DNA from: Aliiglaciecola sp. LCG003
GTDB lineage: Bacteria; Pseudomonadota; Gammaproteobacteria; Enterobacterales; Alteromonadaceae
Direction: 5' to 3'
Assembly (NCBI RefSeq): GCF_030316135.1
Contig: NZ_CP128185.1
Span: 2,294,001 to 2,358,000 of the forward strand
Length of the DNA: 64,000 nt
Program-made: the position numbers and the translations under genes
The notes under the pieces: generated by a model
What the model saw: only the letters and a program-made list of their open reading frames with translations
Database searches by the model: none
Told to the model about the DNA's origin: nothing
In this document: one piece after another, positions 27,543 to 37,378 of the stretch
How positions within the stretch are numbered: the stretch's first letter is position 1
Layout of the letters: the number at the start of each line of letters is the position of its first letter

Positions 27543-28609
27543 GCTTGATCTATCCTTTTCATTACAGAGTGGACGCCGATGACACCGGGACAGGTTGACT
27601 CACAGCGTCCACAGCCGACACAACCGTAGCGTCCAAATTCCGGCAAATACTCATCGGAAAATTTATGAAACCAGAAGCGTTCAACACGTTTCGCTGCTGC
27701 ATGGCTGGGATTATGGCCACTGGCCTCTTTTTGGAAGCCTTCATACAAGCAGGAATCCCAATTTCGATAAGTTGTAAACTCATTTTGCAAGGTCGACGGA
27801 TTGGTCGAATTAATTTCATAAGTGCTATAGCATGAGCAAGTAGGACAAAGATTGCTGCAGCCTGAGCAACCTAAACATTGCACACTCATCTGTTCCCACA
27901 AAGCAATCGGAATGGTTTTATCGTTGATATATTCAATACTATTTCTAATATAACTGAAGTTATCAAATTTCAATCTAACCTTTTCAAGCAGCTCACTCCT
28001 ATCATGGATTTTGCTCTGCCCAGCGGAGGGAAGTTGCATTGCGGCAATACTCTTCAATCCCTTCTGGCTCTCTGCGACTAGCAACCAAATTGGTTGATTG
28101 GTAACAAGATCGACTTCAAGTTGGCTGAGAATAATATCAGCCTGACCTGGGTTTACATGTGGCCCTGCATTTACCACGGTACAAAACCCATTTTCACAAG
28201 GTCCGTCGCAATCAATGCCCACTAACAAGGTCTGCTCCCTTCTAGTTTGGTAATGAGGATCATTCTGAAAAAACTTATCTTGATAAGCGATCGCAGTCAG
28301 ATCGCAGGCCTGCACACCAAATAACACTTGGGGTTCTACTTTGGGGATGATGCTTTGGAAGGTTTCTCCATCAAATTTATACAAGGGCTCTTTTTCCGCA
28401 AACAACATTCCCTTTGGAGACCCTTGAGGCAGATTGTGAGGGCCATATAAAGGATGGCCAGAGTGGTTATCACGACAACTCCATATACTTTCACCATCAG
28501 CGTCTTGCTGAATCTGAAAAACAGTATGGTCATTGGCAAGGTGTGAAACTAATTGCTCAATCGAATTGAGATAAAACATAGGTTTTGTTGTATTTAACTG
28601 ACTTATCAT
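27530..28609 (-). CDS. 4Fe-4S dicluster electron-transfer subunit, AsrA / hydrogenase-beta type
   Basis: This 359-residue protein has two C-terminal ferredoxin-type clusters, CLGCSGCSNLCPTCSC near residue 245 and GCVGCGRCESTCPG near residue 335. The N-terminal part has FGVQACDLTAIAYQDKFF and the Cys-rich GIDCDGPCENGFC, as in AsrA and hydrogenase beta chains. It links the molybdenum subunit to the flavin subunit. It overlaps both neighbours (4 bp and 13 bp), so all three are made in one unit. Confidence 0.86.
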   Translation of the reverse strand: MISQLNTTKPMFYLNSIEQLVSHLANDHTVFQIQQDADGESIWSCRDNHSGHPLYGPHNLPQGSPKGMLFAEKEPLYKFDGETFQSIIPKVEPQVLFGVQACDLTAIAYQDKFFQNDPHYQTRREQTLLVGIDCDGPCENGFCTVVNAGPHVNPGQADIILSQLEVDLVTNQPIWLLVAESQKGLKSIAAMQLPSAGQSKIHDRSELLEKVRLKFDNFSYIRNSIEYINDKTIPIALWEQMSVQCLGCSGCSNLCPTCSCYSTYEINSTNPSTLQNEFTTYRNWDSCLYEGFQKEASGHNPSHAAAKRVERFWFHKFSDEYLPEFGRYGCVGCGRCESTCPGVIGVHSVMKRIDQACCN

Positions 28610-30708
28610 TGGACGGCTCCCACGACTACATCATCAAGGGTATAGGCCTTAGGGATATCCCCAATGGGCAAGGCTGTTACTCGTACCGCGCAGGCTTTCA
28701 ACTCAGGCATCTCAGTCACCTCATCCATGGCATCATTGGTCAATAAGTTAGAAGGCGCTTCCTTAAAATGGTAAGGCATACTGAGCAATCCTGGCACTAC
28801 TTGCTCACTTATCACCAAACGAGTTTCTAAATATCCTCGTCGCGATTCTACTGCAACGGCTTGGTGATTGGTGAGCCCCATGTCTTGGGCATCTTGTGGG
28901 TGCATATACAATAATCCATCTGGCGTTTCGCGCTCAAGCAACGGCGATTTTCGTGTCATTGATCCGCAACCATAATGATAATGTAAACGCATGGTTGTAA
29001 ACCAAAATGGGTAGTCGGTATCAGGAGTTTCATTGGTTGCTACATGATCAACGGGGATTAACTTCCCCTTTCCAATGGGGAAAGTATCAGCATGTAAACA
29101 ACGAGTCCCTAAAGGAGACTGAATATTACATGGCCACTGCAAACCATTGTGTTGTCGAAGTAAGGGGTAGCTCATGCCGGAAAATGAATCTGTTAACTGG
29201 GCCATTTCATCGAATATTTGTTGACTATCTTGCCAGTTCATTGTGTTTGACTGCCCCATTTCAGTAGCCAACAAAGATAAAATCTGCCAATCCGCCTTAG
29301 CATCGCCAGGAGGATCTATCGCTTGATTAATAAGTTGCACCCTACGTTCGCAATTAGTGAAAGTCCCCTGCTTTTCCGCGAAACTCGCTGCGGGTAACAC
29401 AATGTCGGCCATTTTCGCAGTTTCTGTCATGGTGAGCTCAATCACCACTACCAACTCCATGTCCCTTATACCTTGCGCAACATTATTTCTATCGGGATCG
29501 GTAACAACGGGATCTTCACCAAAAATAAATAAGCCTTTGAATTTACCTTGTCGAGCTTGCCGACTCATCCCTAAAGATGTCAAACCAGCTTGATTCGCTA
29601 CTGGCGTACCCCAGGCATGTGAAAACTTGTCAATCACCTTAGGGTCAGTGCTACTTTGGTAATCTGGATAGACGTTGGGTAGGCAGCCCATATCACAGGC
29701 ACCTTGCACATTGTTCTGGCCACGAAGTGGATTGATGCCAGTACCTTCACGACCAATTTGCCCACAACTCAACACCAAGTTTGATACGGCGATAACATTA
29801 TTGGTACCACTTACAAATTGCGTGATCCCCATACCATAGGCTAGAAATGCCGCATTTGCCTGACTATAAAGTTTCGCCGCTTGGATTAATTTTTCTCCGC
29901 TAACCCCAGTTAATTTAGTGACTTTGTCTAGTGTATATTCGGCTACATGGGCTTTGAGCTCGGTATAATCTTCACAACGGCGAGTTAAAAAATCGTCATT
30001 TTGCCAATTGTGTTCAAAGATAATATTGAGCAATCCATTGAGCAAGGCGATATTGCTGCCAATATTGAGTTGTAGGTGCAGATCCGCTAGCAATGACAAT
30101 CGAGTTCGGCGCGGATCGATAACAATTAACTTGGCTCCTGCCAGTTTAGCCTGAATAATTTGACCGCCGATAATGGCGTGATTTTCGGTAGGATCAGCAC
30201 CTATCACCAAAATAACATCAGCCTTGGCGACGTCATCTACACTGTTAGTCATAGCGCCAGAACCCAACGTTTTTTTCAAACCGGCAACAGAGGGACTGTG
30301 ACAAATTCTTGCACAATGATCGATGTTATTGGTTTTGAGCACTGCGCGTGCAAATTTTTGCGCGGCATAGTTATCTTCATTAGTGGCTCTAGCACTGCTG
30401 ATCACACCCACGCTTTGTGGTCCGTAATCGGTTATAAAGCCGCGCATTTGCGTAGCAATTTTTGTCAGCGCGGTTTGCCAGGATACAGATACAAACTCGC
30501 CGTCTACTTTCATTAGTGGTTGTGTCAGTCTATTGTAACGACTGATACCAAAGGCCGTATTCCAGCCTTTCGCACACAATTTTCCTTGGCTGACCGGGTG
30601 ATGCCTTAGCGGTTGTACAGTAATAATACTGTTGTCTTGTTTGACCAGTCCAATACCGCAGCCTACTCCACAAAAAGGACATATACTATTCACCTGGGTT
30701 TGTCTCAT
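28606..30708 (-). CDS. Formate dehydrogenase catalytic subunit (molybdenum, Cys type)
   Basis: This molybdopterin oxidoreductase of 700 residues has an N-terminal 4Fe-4S site, CPFCGVGC plus a later Cys in GKLCAKGWN. The Mo-ligand site is ARICHSPSVAGLKKTLGSGA near residue 138, in which the Mo ligand is Cys, not selenocysteine. The C-terminal molybdopterin domain starts near 590 (FTTMRLHYHYGCGSMTRKS). It oxidises formate to CO2 in the cytoplasm; no Tat signal is seen. With the two iron-sulfur/flavin subunits downstream it should form a soluble NAD(P)-linked complex. A perfect FNR-type box lies 65 bp upstream. Confidence 0.9.
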   Translation of the reverse strand: MRQTQVNSICPFCGVGCGIGLVKQDNSIITVQPLRHHPVSQGKLCAKGWNTAFGISRYNRLTQPLMKVDGEFVSVSWQTALTKIATQMRGFITDYGPQSVGVISSARATNEDNYAAQKFARAVLKTNNIDHCARICHSPSVAGLKKTLGSGAMTNSVDDVAKADVILVIGADPTENHAIIGGQIIQAKLAGAKLIVIDPRRTRLSLLADLHLQLNIGSNIALLNGLLNIIFEHNWQNDDFLTRRCEDYTELKAHVAEYTLDKVTKLTGVSGEKLIQAAKLYSQANAAFLAYGMGITQFVSGTNNVIAVSNLVLSCGQIGREGTGINPLRGQNNVQGACDMGCLPNVYPDYQSSTDPKVIDKFSHAWGTPVANQAGLTSLGMSRQARQGKFKGLFIFGEDPVVTDPDRNNVAQGIRDMELVVVIELTMTETAKMADIVLPAASFAEKQGTFTNCERRVQLINQAIDPPGDAKADWQILSLLATEMGQSNTMNWQDSQQIFDEMAQLTDSFSGMSYPLLRQHNGLQWPCNIQSPLGTRCLHADTFPIGKGKLIPVDHVATNETPDTDYPFWFTTMRLHYHYGCGSMTRKSPLLERETPDGLLYMHPQDAQDMGLTNHQAVAVESRRGYLETRLVISEQVVPGLLSMPYHFKEAPSNLLTNDAMDEVTEMPELKACAVRVTALPIGDIPKAYTLDDVVVGAVQ

Positions 30709-30766
30709 ATCGAACCTATGGGTTGCTTGTCATCTCTTTATTAAACGGGAATTCCTCAATATTTAA

Positions 30767-30780
30767 TTGATATGTATCAA
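30767..30780 (-). promoter_or_regulatory. FNR-type box, perfect
   Basis: TTGATatgtATCAA matches the FNR consensus fully. Its centre lies 65 bp before the formate dehydrogenase start, well placed to activate the operon. Confidence 0.78.
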
Positions 30781-30793
30781 ACTAGATTAATAT

Positions 30794-31612
30794 TTAGGGC
30801 TTATTGTCGGCGTAAATAACATGGTAAACGAGGCCAACGAAAACAGCACCACCGACTAAGTTTCCGCTGATAACAAACAACAGGTTTGTCAAAAAGTCCG
30901 TTAAGGTAATCACACTTGTGGATTGTTCAATGAGCGAGAATTGTTCTACCAACATGGCCATTGGATAAAAATACATGTTGGCAATACTGTGTTCAAAACC
31001 TGCTGCTACAAAGCCAGTAATTGGAAACAAAATGGCCATGACCTTGTCCACCACTGTTCGACCAGCAAGTGCCATCCAAACCGCCATACAGACCAAAATA
31101 TTACAAAGAATACCTCTACAAATAGCGGCCACGGGTGTGAGGCTAGTTTTATACTCAGCTATCTGCACGTACTCTAAACCAATGCGACCGCCATTCATCT
31201 CAGTATGACCAGAAAGAAACACTAAAACTGCCAAGCCTACAGCGCCAATTAAATTAGCAACACATACCAGACTCCAATTTCGTAATAAGTCATAGAGCGT
31301 TATCTTTGAGTCAGCCCAGGCCATCACTATCAAATTATTGCCGGTAAACAGTTCCGCTCCCGCAATGATGACCAATACTAATCCTAGACAAAAGACTAAG
31401 CCCCCGAGTAATTGTGAAACCGCGTAGTGCAGCGTAGGGTCCGATTTAACCAGTACAAAAAGCATAGCGCCAAGGCCAATAAATACCCCAGCTAAGATAC
31501 CTAGCATAATTAGCGGGAGTATTTTCATTTTGGCTTTTTTCACGCCAATCTGATCCACTTTGACCACAATTTGAGTTGCTGAAAAGGCGTCAAAACCGTA
31601 CATATCACTCAT
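30794..31612 (-). CDS. focA: Formate/nitrite transporter (FocA/NirC family)
   Basis: This channel of about 272 residues and six membrane segments belongs to the FNT family: LAGVFIGLGAMLFVLV, GLVFCLGLVLVIIAGAELFT with the central GAELFTGN motif, and AAGFEHSIANMYFYPMAM with the pore His. The start was set at 31612 (MSDMYGFDAF), with AAGG 8 bases before it; homologues have this length. It sits downstream of formate dehydrogenase in the block and probably imports formate. A perfect FNR-type box at 31728 lies about 120 bp upstream. FocA versus NirC identity is by context. Confidence 0.85.
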   Translation of the reverse strand: MSDMYGFDAFSATQIVVKVDQIGVKKAKMKILPLIMLGILAGVFIGLGAMLFVLVKSDPTLHYAVSQLLGGLVFCLGLVLVIIAGAELFTGNNLIVMAWADSKITLYDLLRNWSLVCVANLIGAVGLAVLVFLSGHTEMNGGRIGLEYVQIAEYKTSLTPVAAICRGILCNILVCMAVWMALAGRTVVDKVMAILFPITGFVAAGFEHSIANMYFYPMAMLVEQFSLIEQSTSVITLTDFLTNLLFVISGNLVGGAVFVGLVYHVIYADNKP

Positions 31613-31727
31613 AAAACGCACCTTATTTAGAGAAGTTAAAATTACTTTCTGCGGCAACTTATTTAGATTCTAGTTTTGTTAACAAGCACTAATTATTTTC
31701 AGCATACCCTTGGTTGTGAACACTTTT

Positions 31728-31741
31728 TTGATCTGAATCAA
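31728..31741. promoter_or_regulatory. FNR-type box, perfect, between divergent genes
   Basis: TTGATctgaATCAA matches the consensus fully. It stands between divergent focA (start 122 bp to the left) and the tandem Usp gene (start about 178 bp to the right), so it may act on one or both. Confidence 0.75.
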
Positions 31742-31912
31742 AATAGAAGTTTATTAGCCAGATATGCTGGTTAACATGAAAATCAATCCAGCTACAAAGG
31801 CGGCTTCGCAGCCAAGCATGTTACCTACTGTCATGCAGCGTTCGGCAGCATGGTGAATAAAGTTATGGATGATAAAGATTAACCCCACAAAGCTATGATT
31901 GGAGAGTATGTT

Positions 31913-32875
31913 GTGAATGAGGTAGACAAAATTTTAGTTGTCATCGACCCTGACAAGAAGGACCAACCCGCTCTTTCCAGAGCCTTACAATTTGGCAACG
32001 GCCAGCCTCTGAGCATAGTATTGGTCGCTTGTTTGTACTATCCATCTATTGAATCAACTTATATTTTGGATCCGCAAAATATGGATCAGGTCAGAGATTC
32101 AATGATCAATTTTCATCGCAATAAATTATTAACCTTGGTACATAAACATCAGCATCACAATATCCATATCGAAATTGAAGTTACTTGGAAAGACTCAGTG
32201 CACATCGGCATTTTGCAAATGGTTGAGAAGCACCAACCTGATCTGGTCATCAAAGGCAGTCACAAGCAGTCTCAATTGACCCAGTGGCTTTTCAACTCCA
32301 TTGACCGACAACTGCTTAGAGCCACCCCTGTACCGTTATTATTCGTCAAACACAGCGACCTTCCGGAAAATGCCACTGTAGTCGCTGCGATTGATCCAAG
32401 TCATCGTCTTAACAAGGAAGGCGAACTTGACGAACGAATATTATCCTCTGCTTACGGTATTGCAAAGCAGCTCACATTGCCTTTACACGCCTATCATTGT
32501 TTTGATCCAGATTACTGGGAAATCCTATTTTCAGCTATTGATGAGGCGCAAATTTGGACAGATGTTTTCCCTGCCGCGGCGAACACCGAAAACAGTAAGG
32601 TGCTGGACGAACTGCGGGATCGACACCACCAGCAATTTCATGCCGAATGTGAAAAATGGGTTCCTCATTTTGACAATCAGCATATGTTGGATGGCTCAAT
32701 CACCGAATCTTTACCTAAGCTATTGGCTGACAAGAATGCCGCTATGCTCGTCATAGGCACTGCATATCGTACCGGATTATTGGGTAGCACAGCCGATGAG
32801 TTATTAAATTTAGTTGAGTGTGATTTGCTGGTCATCAAACCCGCCGGATTCAAATCACCGTTTTCGCTGGAATGA
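31913..32875 (+). CDS. Tandem-domain universal stress protein (UspE-like)
   Basis: These 320 residues hold two Usp domains: the first opens at KILVVIDPDKKDQPALSRAL and has DLVIKGSHKQSQLTQWLF, and the second opens near ATVVAAIDPSHRLN and ends with MLVIGTAYRTGLLGSTADEL. The second domain keeps the glycine pattern for nucleotide binding, the first does not. Start was set at the GTG at 31913, which has GGAGAG 6 bases upstream; an in-frame ATG at 31895 has no ribosome site. UspE-type proteins act in stress and cell aggregation. Placed beside focA behind an FNR-type box. Confidence 0.85.
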   Translation: MNEVDKILVVIDPDKKDQPALSRALQFGNGQPLSIVLVACLYYPSIESTYILDPQNMDQVRDSMINFHRNKLLTLVHKHQHHNIHIEIEVTWKDSVHIGILQMVEKHQPDLVIKGSHKQSQLTQWLFNSIDRQLLRATPVPLLFVKHSDLPENATVVAAIDPSHRLNKEGELDERILSSAYGIAKQLTLPLHAYHCFDPDYWEILFSAIDEAQIWTDVFPAAANTENSKVLDELRDRHHQQFHAECEKWVPHFDNQHMLDGSITESLPKLLADKNAAMLVIGTAYRTGLLGSTADELLNLVECDLLVIKPAGFKSPFSLE

Positions 32876-32900
32876 TGTTTAAAGTAACTAAAACCATAGG

Positions 32901-32930
32901 GGTAAAAAATAATCAGGTTGATTTTTTACC
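32901..32930. terminator. Bidirectional-type terminator before the ATPase operon
   Basis: GGTAAAAAAT at 32901-32910 is the exact reverse complement of ATTTTTTACC at 32921-32930, with a 10-base loop that is itself nearly symmetrical. A/T runs sit inside the stem. It separates the Usp gene from atpD. Confidence 0.6.
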
Positions 32931-33014
32931 GCCACCACAGTGTTGAGTGCAGGCCGGGGAACGGGAGATTTCCGTGTCACACCAATTTGAAGTGGTCCAC
33001 CTCACTAACATTGA

Positions 33015-34839
<1,825 letters not shown>

Positions 34840-34840
34840 A

Positions 34841-35206
34841 ATGCAGAATTCTAATCAACAGCAGGTAAAGGGAAAAGAGCATACAGATGAAAAAAAATTG
34901 ATCGCGAAAGTGTCACGTAAAGCCAGTTTGAAACTCAAAGCCAAGCGACATGCAGACTCAAATGTCTGGTTTGGCTTAGGCATGATGGGACTGGTGGGGT
35001 GGTCCATCGCCTTGCCCACGTTGTTGGGCGCGGCATTGGGAATTTGGCTAGATAAGCATTACCAAATTGCCCACTCCTGGACATTAGCGCTTTTGGCTTT
35101 AGGTCTCATTCTGGGCTGCTTCAATGCTTGGAACTGGATCAGCAAAGAGGACAAAGCCATGCGTGACGAAGATAATTTTAACCAAGATGATAAACATGAT
35201 GAATAA
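34841..35206 (+). CDS. atpQ: N-ATPase AtpQ (AtpI/AtpZ-like) membrane protein
   Basis: This 121-residue protein has a basic N-terminus and two membrane helices, with GLGMMGLVGWSIALPTLLGA and GIWLDKHY between them, the AtpI/AtpZ pattern. AtpQ is a specific member of N-ATPase operons, thought to help assembly of the c ring. It begins one base after the atpC stop. The end overlaps atpR by about 11 bp. Confidence 0.82.
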   Translation: MQNSNQQQVKGKEHTDEKKLIAKVSRKASLKLKAKRHADSNVWFGLGMMGLVGWSIALPTLLGAALGIWLDKHYQIAHSWTLALLALGLILGCFNAWNWISKEDKAMRDEDNFNQDDKHDE

Positions 35207-35534
35207 TCTAGCATTACATTTCTCAATTTCAACCTTCGACGTGATCAGCGCCCTGATCCTTGGTTTTGGCATCGGCGTTGTGTTTTTTGGCAGCCTCTGG
35301 TGGGTACTCAATAAAGGGGTCAATGCCCGTCATCCCTTTGTGTGGTTTTCTGTAAGCTTAGTACTGCGACTAGCCTTTGCACTGTGTGCGCTATATTGGG
35401 TCTCGCAAGGCAATTGGAAACGGCTTTTAGTGGCTGTAGTGGGCTTTACCATCGCTAGAATGCTACTTAATCGAAAAATTGGCTTACATCACCAGGACAT
35501 TCTCAGCAGTAAAGAGGTCGACAATGGACGTTAG
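35196..35534 (+). CDS. atpR: N-ATPase AtpR membrane protein
   Basis: This protein of about 112 residues has three membrane helices: FDVISALILGFGIGVVFFGS with LWWVLNKGV, then FVWFSVSLVLRLAFALCALY, and RLLVAVVGFTIARMLL. The conserved Arg in the second and third helices is typical of AtpR. The start is one of several close ATG codons, at 35187, 35196 or 35199; 35196 is chosen by homologue length. It is found only in N-ATPase operons, and its function is probably assembly or ion-related. Confidence 0.8.
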   Translation: MMNNLALHFSISTFDVISALILGFGIGVVFFGSLWWVLNKGVNARHPFVWFSVSLVLRLAFALCALYWVSQGNWKRLLVAVVGFTIARMLLNRKIGLHHQDILSSKEVDNGR

Positions 35535-36240
35535 CCCAGATAGCGCACTGTACTGGCAATTTGGCTGGCTGAAACTGAATGCCACCATCGTATTTACTTG
35601 GGTGATCATGGGGGCTTTGGTGATAAGTGCGAAGTTGATTACGCGTACTTATAAGAAAGACTTCGAACCGACACGCTGGCAATATGCATTGGAAATCATT
35701 GTAAGTGAAATCGAAAAGCAAATCGCCCAGGTTGGAGTTAAGGTGCCCCGGGATTATATTGGCTTTTTAGGGAGTCTGTTTTTGTTTGTTGCCGTGGCTA
35801 ATCTTTTCACCATTTTCCCAGGATATGCTCCTCCCACAGGATCCTTTTCAACCACATTCGCTTTAGCCTTGTCAGTATTTTTTGCGGTGCCATTTTTTGG
35901 GATCAGGAAATTAGGCTTAAAGAATTACTTGTCTTCCTACACCAAGCCGACCTTATTAATGCTGCCATTTAACATCATTGGCGAGCTATCCAGAACCTTA
36001 GCCTTAGCGGTTAGGTTATTCGGCAATATTATGAGTGGCAGCATGATCTTGGCACTGCTATTGGTTATCTCGCCGTTTATTTTTCCGGTTTTCATGACCG
36101 CTCTGGGGCTACTAACAGGGCTAGTGCAAGCCTATATCTTTTTTATTTTAGCCACGGTTTATATCGCTGCTGCCACAGCTTCGACAGAATCGAATCTAGC
36201 TTCACCCGACGTTAATCAGTCAAACACTCTTGAAAGGTAA
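35524..36240 (+). CDS. atpB: N-ATPase Fo subunit a
   Basis: Subunit a has 238 residues and five or six membrane helices. LSRTLALAVRLFGNIMSGSM near residue 160 carries the essential Arg facing the c ring. The start at 35524 (MDVSPDSALYWQFG) has AGAGG upstream and overlaps atpR by 11 bp. It forms the ion half-channels of the motor. Confidence 0.92.
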   Translation: MDVSPDSALYWQFGWLKLNATIVFTWVIMGALVISAKLITRTYKKDFEPTRWQYALEIIVSEIEKQIAQVGVKVPRDYIGFLGSLFLFVAVANLFTIFPGYAPPTGSFSTTFALALSVFFAVPFFGIRKLGLKNYLSSYTKPTLLMLPFNIIGELSRTLALAVRLFGNIMSGSMILALLLVISPFIFPVFMTALGLLTGLVQAYIFFILATVYIAAATASTESNLASPDVNQSNTLER

Positions 36241-36245
36241 ATAAT

Positions 36246-36524
36246 ATGGACGGTATTACAGCCATCGCAATGACATCAATTATAACTGCTGGAGCCACCA
36301 TAGGGATTGGCTCTATTGGACCTGCAATCGCTGAGGGTAAAGCAGTCGCCACGGCATTGGCATCACTCGCCCAACAGCCCGATGCAGCTTCAACCATTAC
36401 CCGTACTTTATTCGTTGGTTTAGCCATGATCGAGTCAACCGCTATATACTGCTTTGTGGTGACCATGATGTTGTTATTCACCAATCCATTCTGGAATTAC
36501 GTCATTGAGCAAAGTGGAAACTAA
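36246..36524 (+). CDS. atpE: N-ATPase Fo subunit c
   Basis: This 92-residue two-helix proteolipid has helix 1, GIGSIGPAIAEGKAVATALAS, with a Glu in the AEG turn, and helix 2, GLAMIESTAIYCFVVTMM. The helix-2 carboxylate with following Ser, Thr and Tyr (ESTxxY) is the Na+-ligand pattern known from Na+-driven c subunits. At least one N-ATPase c ring of this type has been reported to be proton-specific, so the coupling ion cannot be fixed from sequence. Confidence 0.92.
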   Translation: MDGITAIAMTSIITAGATIGIGSIGPAIAEGKAVATALASLAQQPDAASTITRTLFVGLAMIESTAIYCFVVTMMLLFTNPFWNYVIEQSGN

Positions 36525-36527
36525 ATT

Positions 36528-37376
36528 ATGACGGTTGACTGGTTTACCGTGGTTGCGCAAATAATCAATTTTCTAATTTTGATGTGGTTACTTAAACGGT
36601 TTTTATATAATCCGATCATTGGGGCTATTGATGGGCGAAGTCAGCATATCGAAAGTGAACTGGAGAGTGCACTACACACCCGCCAAAATGCCGAACAGCA
36701 ACTTGATTTATATCAGCAAAAAAGTGCCCAGTTAGAACAACAGAAACAAGATATTTTAGAGCAGGCGATGGCCGAGGCAAGACAACATGCTGATACAATG
36801 CGAGCCCATTCTGAGCAACAATTGGCGAGTATGAATAAGCAGTTGATTACTGAGTACAAACACCAACTGCAACAATATCAGAGCGATGTAATTAAGCAAA
36901 ATATGCTCGCGGTTTATCAAACTGCAAGTAAGGTTCTCGAAGATCTGGCAGACCTAGATCTCCATGATAAAATAATTGATACTTTCTGTGGGCGTTTAGC
37001 CCAGCAACCTCCCCTTCAGCTTACCCGTCTCATTGAGGATCAGTCCGGTCATACCATCAAATTAAGAGTTATTAGTGCAATCAGTTTAAGCGCAGCACAA
37101 AAAGATAAGATTGAACACACTATCAATCATCTTGGTACTATTGTTCAAGGTGATAATGTGTCCTTTGTCTATCAGGTTGATGCAGCTCTCATCAGTGGAG
37201 TGGAGTTGAAAACGGATGATTGGAAAACCACTTGGAGCACCACAGACTATCTCAACTTGCTACAACACAAAGTGACCTCAATAGTCCAACAGCAACAGGC
37301 TGAGTTAGCCACTAAGTTCAGTGCCAGTAAATTCAGCCTTGCAGCTGAATCAGACAAGCCAAAGAGTACAACTTAG
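36528..37376 (+). CDS. atpF: N-ATPase Fo subunit b with delta-like C-terminus
   Basis: At 282 residues this is much longer than a usual b subunit (about 156). The N-terminal membrane anchor is TVDWFTVVAQIINFLILMWL, followed by a long Gln-rich coiled coil (residues 35-120). The C-terminal third (SLSAAQKDKIEHTINHL, then VDAALISGVELK) looks like the end of the delta subunit. This fits the absence of atpH from the operon: b and delta roles seem to be joined in one chain. It forms the outer stalk. Confidence 0.88.
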   Translation: MTVDWFTVVAQIINFLILMWLLKRFLYNPIIGAIDGRSQHIESELESALHTRQNAEQQLDLYQQKSAQLEQQKQDILEQAMAEARQHADTMRAHSEQQLASMNKQLITEYKHQLQQYQSDVIKQNMLAVYQTASKVLEDLADLDLHDKIIDTFCGRLAQQPPLQLTRLIEDQSGHTIKLRVISAISLSAAQKDKIEHTINHLGTIVQGDNVSFVYQVDAALISGVELKTDDWKTTWSTTDYLNLLQHKVTSIVQQQQAELATKFSASKFSLAAESDKPKSTT

Positions 37377-37378
37377 CT

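Noticed and set aside
31775-31860. 26-codon plus-strand frame before the tandem Usp gene
   Set aside because: Very short, no clear ribosome site, no known peptide; probably chance.
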